Below are positions 13,907-15,124 of a DNA stretch of 15,124 bases, piece by piece. The position numbers were made by a program, and so were the translations under genes. Source of the DNA: Actinomycetota bacterium (GTDB lineage: Bacteria; Actinomycetota; Actinomycetes; Propionibacteriales; Nocardioidaceae); contig WLIH01000009.1 in assembly GCA_009702305.1 (NCBI GenBank), positions 1 through 15,124 of the forward strand, read 5' to 3'. The notes under the pieces were generated by a model, which was not told the DNA's origin, made no database searches, and was given only the letters and a program-made list of their open reading frames with translations. How positions within the stretch are numbered: position 1 is the first letter of the stretch; each line of letters opens with the position of its first letter.

Positions 13907-14674
13907 TCAGCGCGGGTCGGCCGGGTGCAGCGCCAGGGCCGAGCGCGAGCGCAGGTGCGCCTCGCAGTGCCGCACCAGCTCGGCGTACGCCGCGGCGCCC
14001 ATCAGCTCGGTGAGCTCGGGCCGGTTGCTGACGTAGACGGGCTCGACGCCGACGTGGGCCTCGGTGTTGCCCGAGCAGTACCAGTCGAGATCGTGACCGC
14101 CGGGGCCCCAGCCGCGGCGGTCGTACTCGCCGATCGAGACCTCGGTGTACGTCGTGCCGTCGGTGCGCTCGACCTCGCGGAAGGTGCGCCGGATCGGGAG
14201 CTGCCAGCACACGTCCGGCTTCGTCTCGAGGGGGTTGCGGTCCAGCTGCAGCGCCAGTGAGTGCAGCGCGCAGCCGGCCCCGGCCGCGAAGCCCGGCCGG
14301 TTCTGGAAGACGCACGCCTGCTGACCGTCGACGACGATCGTGAGGGTCTTGCGGGCGCCTTCGTCGTCGGTCTCGATCCAGTCCGACTTGCGCACCTTGC
14401 CGCCGCCGGCGGGCTTGTGCTGCCAGGTGTCCTCGTCGAGGAGGGCGACGAAGCCGGCGACCCGCTTCTCGTCGCCCTTGTCGGCGAAGTGGGCGCCGAG
14501 CGTGCAGCACCCGACGTCGGGGGCGTCGGCGTAGATGCCGGCGCAGCCCTGGCCGAAGATGCAGGTGTAGCTCGAGGTCAGCCACGTGAGGTCGCAGCGC
14601 ATCACCTCGGACTCGTCGGCCGGGTTGACGAACTCCACCCAGGCGCGCGGGAACACGAGGTCGACTTCGGGCAC
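13907..14674 (-). CDS. Conserved-looking cysteine-cluster protein, unknown function
   Basis: I do not assign a named family with confidence. The 255-residue product (from GTG 14674) is rich in cysteines at the N-terminal half and middle: Cys27, 38, 44, 56, 57, 121, 135, 156, then 200 and 237. The segments [31 protein letters not shown] and [10 protein letters not shown] recall metal- or Fe-S-binding cysteine-cluster proteins such as the YkgJ and DUF3109 groups, but that is only a resemblance in pattern. No signal peptide or membrane segment is seen, so it is probably cytoplasmic. GTG 14674 is preferred to GTG 14680 because the -10-like TAGGGT ends 6 nt before it. It is divergent from the ppx-like gene, with 33 bp between starts, and lies upstream of the VOC-methyltransferase pair. 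Confidence 0.8.
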   Translation of the reverse strand: MPEVDLVFPRAWVEFVNPADESEVMRCDLTWLTSSYTCIFGQGCAGIYADAPDVGCCTLGAHFADKGDEKRVAGFVALLDEDTWQHKPAGGGKVRKSDWIETDDEGARKTLTIVVDGQQACVFQNRPGFAAGAGCALHSLALQLDRNPLETKPDVCWQLPIRRTFREVERTDGTTYTEVSIGEYDRRGWGPGGHDLDWYCSGNTEAHVGVEPVYVSNRPELTELMGAAAYAELVRHCEAHLRSRSALALHPADPR

Positions 14675-14680
14675 GGGCAC

Positions 14681-14686
14681 ACCCTA
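14681..14686 (-). promoter_or_regulatory. Putative -10 for cysteine-cluster gene
   Basis: Minus-strand TAGGGT ends 6 nt before GTG 14674 and directly abuts GTG 14680. This supports a leaderless start at 14674. It lies back to back with the plus-strand -10 of the ppx-like gene. Confidence 0.45.
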
Positions 14687-14694
14687 CGGGCGGG

Positions 14695-14700
14695 TACGTT
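14695..14700 (+). promoter_or_regulatory. Putative -10 for ppx/gppA-like gene
   Basis: TACGTT ends 7 nt before ATG 14708, which has no Shine-Dalgarno, so the mRNA is probably leaderless. Only 8 bp separate it from the opposing -10. Confidence 0.5.
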
Positions 14701-14707
14701 GAGCCCT

Positions 14708-15124
14708 ATGCGCCTGGGCGTCCTCGACATCGGCTCCAACACGGGGCACCTGCTCGTGGTCGACGCTCACGGCGGGGCCGCGCCGCTGCCGGCGTTCTCC
14801 TACAAGGAGCCGCTGCGCCTGGCCGAGCACCTGATCGAGGTCGGGCCCGGCGCCGGCGCCGTCTCCCAGACCGGCATCGACGCGCTCACGTCCTTCACCG
14901 CCGAGGCGCTCGTGGTGGCCGAGGACAAGGGCTGCGAGGAGATGCTCGGCTTCGCGACGTCCGCGGTGCGCGACGCGACCAACTCCGAGGCCGTGCTCGA
15001 CCACGTCCACGAGCGCACCGGCGTGCGCATCGAGGTGCTCTCCGGCGAGGACGAGGCGCGGCTGACCTTCCTCGCCGTACGCCGCTGGTTCGGCTGGTCC
15101 GCCGGCCGGCTGGCCGTCTTCGAC
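14708..15124 (+). CDS. Ppx/GppA-family phosphatase, 5' part
   Basis: Exopolyphosphatase or guanosine pentaphosphate phosphohydrolase of the actin-like ATPase fold, acting on polyphosphate and/or (p)ppGpp-type nucleotides. The frame runs from ATG 14708 off the right edge (139 codons seen), where homologues have about 300 or more. The N-terminal phosphate-binding loop [17 protein letters not shown] (3-19) is followed by [13 protein letters not shown] and [15 protein letters not shown], both hallmark segments of the family. Family members often read SNTxHLL with Val or Ser at x; here it is Gly. The second phosphate loop would lie beyond the window, so completeness and the choice between Ppx and GppA cannot be judged. 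The start is leaderless by pattern and divergent from the cysteine-cluster gene. Confidence 0.92.
   Translation, partial: MRLGVLDIGSNTGHLLVVDAHGGAAPLPAFSYKEPLRLAEHLIEVGPGAGAVSQTGIDALTSFTAEALVVAEDKGCEEMLGFATSAVRDATNSEAVLDHVHERTGVRIEVLSGEDEARLTFLAVRRWFGWSAGRLAVFD

Noticed and set aside
1..15124. tRNA/rRNA genes, CRISPR arrays, insertion sequences, prophage or toxin-antitoxin genes
   Set aside because: No cloverleaf-like or rRNA-like stretch, spaced repeats, transposase motif or terminal inverted repeats were recognised on reading both strands.

Overview
This is a gene-dense, high-GC window (roughly 70% G+C by eye). It reads as the chromosome of an actinobacterium, most likely a Nocardioides-like member of the Propionibacteriales. 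The evidence is an Lsr2 nucleoid protein, an actinobacterial ClpC with its [11 protein letters not shown] start, DisA and RadA as neighbours, a short MutY without a NUDIX tail, many apparently leaderless starts, and a gene order like that around clpC1/lsr2 in mycobacteria. No insertion sequence, tRNA, rRNA, CRISPR array or phage gene was seen, so this looks like core chromosome.

Layout. Positions 1-3686 (+) are a cofactor operon: the end of panD (beta-alanine), nadB and nadC (the first and third quinolinate-route enzymes of NAD synthesis) and coaX (pantothenate kinase, CoA synthesis). nadB/nadC and nadC/coaX share ATGA stop/start overlaps. A 155-bp AT-rich gap carrying an inverted repeat precedes lsr2 (+). 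A second regulatory gap holds a ClgR-type operator and a SigR/SigH-type promoter-like pair ahead of clpC (+). A strong 16-bp hairpin ends clpC and also serves mutY, which converges from the minus strand. mutY is divergent from an unrecognised membrane-anchored protein (7984-8724, +). That gene converges on disA, which follows radA on the minus strand. radA is divergent from a LacI-family regulator (+) with a palindromic operator at its own promoter. The regulator converges on a minus-strand pair, a glyoxalase-like VOC protein and a class I methyltransferase. Upstream of the pair is a minus-strand cysteine-cluster protein, divergent from a truncated Ppx/GppA gene at the right edge.

How the genes relate. 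The left third joins two vitamin-derived cofactor pathways in one transcript. The middle holds genome and proteome upkeep: a xenogeneic silencer, a Clp unfoldase, oxidised-guanine repair, and the c-di-AMP synthase with its RadA partner. The right third holds poorly known metabolic genes.

Most of the interest is in small-scale architecture. Two convergent gene pairs end inside the same CTAG tetramer, many starts sit 6-7 nt after a -10-like hexamer, the methyltransferase lacks a standard start codon, and DisA and ClpC each carry an unusual residue beside an active-site motif. I found no clear undescribed multi-gene system; the two genes of unknown function (7984-8724 and 13907-14674) are the best leads.
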